Origin: Bacteroidota bacterium
GTDB taxonomy: Bacteria > Bacteroidota > Bacteroidia > Chitinophagales > Chitinophagaceae
Direction of reading: 5' to 3'
Assembly (NCBI GenBank): GCA_025362055.1
Contig: JANYIM010000126.1
Span: 1 to 39,855 of the forward strand
Length of the DNA stretch: 39,855 nt
Made by a program: the position numbers and the translations under genes. Under the pieces are notes generated by a model, which had not been told where the DNA came from, did not search any database, and saw nothing but the letters and a program-made list of their open reading frames with translations. Shown in pieces: positions 39,434 through 39,855 of the stretch; positions within the stretch are counted from its first letter, which is position 1, and the number at the start of each line of letters is the position of its first letter.

Positions 39434-39855
39434 ATGGAATACGATTTTAGAAAAATTGAAGAAGACTGGCAAAAGAAATGGAAGGACTCCAATGCTTACA
39501 GGGTAAGCAATGATTTGTTGAAGCCAAAATATTATGTGCTGGATATGTTTCCGTATCCAAGTGGCGTAGGCCTGCATGTGGGGCACCCGCTGGGCTTTAT
39601 TGCAAGTGATATTTACAGCCGCTATAAAAGATTAAAAGGGTTCAACGTATTGCACCCGATGGGCTTTGACAGTTTTGGCTTGCCCGCAGAGCAATATGCT
39701 TTGGAAACAGGGCAACACCCGGCAGTGACCACCAGGAATAATATTGCAAATTTTAAGAGTCAACTCGATAAAATTGGTTTTTGTTATGACTGGGAAAAGG
39801 AAGTATTGACCAGCGATGCTAACTATTACAAATGGACGCAGTGGATCTTCCTGCA
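39434..39855 (+). CDS. leuS: Leucine-tRNA ligase, N-terminal part (runs off the window)
   Basis: The first 140 codons of leucyl-tRNA synthetase, which charges tRNA-Leu. The opening [24 protein letters not shown] is typical; the class I HIGH-type motif is in [16 protein letters not shown], followed by [32 protein letters not shown] and the [21 protein letters not shown] block, all signatures of bacterial LeuS. The frame is open to the last base. The editing domain, the KMSKS loop and the anticodon-binding domain lie beyond the window. Confidence 0.97.
   Translation, partial: MEYDFRKIEEDWQKKWKDSNAYRVSNDLLKPKYYVLDMFPYPSGVGLHVGHPLGFIASDIYSRYKRLKGFNVLHPMGFDSFGLPAEQYALETGQHPAVTTRNNIANFKSQLDKIGFCYDWEKEVLTSDANYYKWTQWIFL

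Noticed and set aside
1-39855. Defence system, prophage, integron or other mobile island
   Set aside because: No transposase, integrase, restriction enzyme, toxin pair, CRISPR array or tRNA-linked repeat was found; composition and gene content look like core chromosome throughout.

Overview
The window looks like ordinary chromosomal DNA from a member of the Bacteroidota, most likely the family Chitinophagaceae. The evidence is the gene families present (GldD and GldE, RprX/RprY-like two-component pair, DUF3109, DUF3098, DUF3108, DUF3667, the long form of IspG, UMF1 transporter), many lipoproteins with an SxC-type lipobox, the lack of obvious Shine-Dalgarno sequences, and several promoters that fit the Bacteroidota consensus (TTTG or TTG, then about 16-20 bases, then TAnnTTTG). 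The family assignment is inference; the phylum is much safer. No tRNA, rRNA, CRISPR array, phage gene, transposase or insertion sequence was seen.

Layout. 1-1000: end of a LytS-like histidine kinase and its LytTR response regulator, closed by a strong terminator. 1100-5600: a lipoprotein of unknown function, then ribonuclease G, a 29-residue basic COX24/AURKAIP1-like protein, a TPR protein and an HU-type DNA-binding protein, all four on the minus strand. 5800-9500: mutY-ssb-gldE-gldD on the plus strand, a gene order known from gliding and non-gliding Bacteroidota. 9500-12400: a single-pass protein of unknown function, a DUF2306 membrane protein, a DUF3109 metal-cluster-like protein and a class D beta-lactamase lipoprotein. 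12450-16260: a fused BatB-BatC (VWA plus TPR) protein and ispG. 16300-22000: prolyl oligopeptidase, nadB and two tandem lipid A type acyltransferases.

22000-28300: a metallo-beta-lactamase/rhodanese protein with its ArsR-like neighbour, an orphan 3-hydroxyacyl-CoA dehydrogenase C-terminal domain overlapping tsaB, ridA, a secreted protein of unknown function, a 2-hydroxyacid dehydrogenase, greA and a HIT hydrolase. 28380-33800: an RprY/RprX-like two-component system, ruvC, a UPF0104-like membrane protein overlapping a DUF3108 protein, and a lactonase-like metallo-hydrolase. 33800-39855: UMF1 transporter, DUF3667 protein, two small paralogues of which one is frameshifted, uppP, a DUF3098 protein, ftsX and the start of leuS. 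Envelope work recurs: ftsX (division/peptidoglycan hydrolysis), uppP (lipid carrier recycling), acyltransferases (lipid A), gldD/gldE and several lipoproteins.

I did not find a clearly new multi-gene system. The observations that best deserve a second look are a degenerate heptanucleotide repeat that builds the signal peptides of three unrelated genes, a one-base frameshift lying exactly on a slippery A AAA AAT heptamer, a terminator-like hairpin placed between a probable promoter and greA, the isolated BatB-BatC fusion, the tiny basic protein next to ribonuclease G, and a dehydrogenase domain that lacks its nucleotide-binding half.
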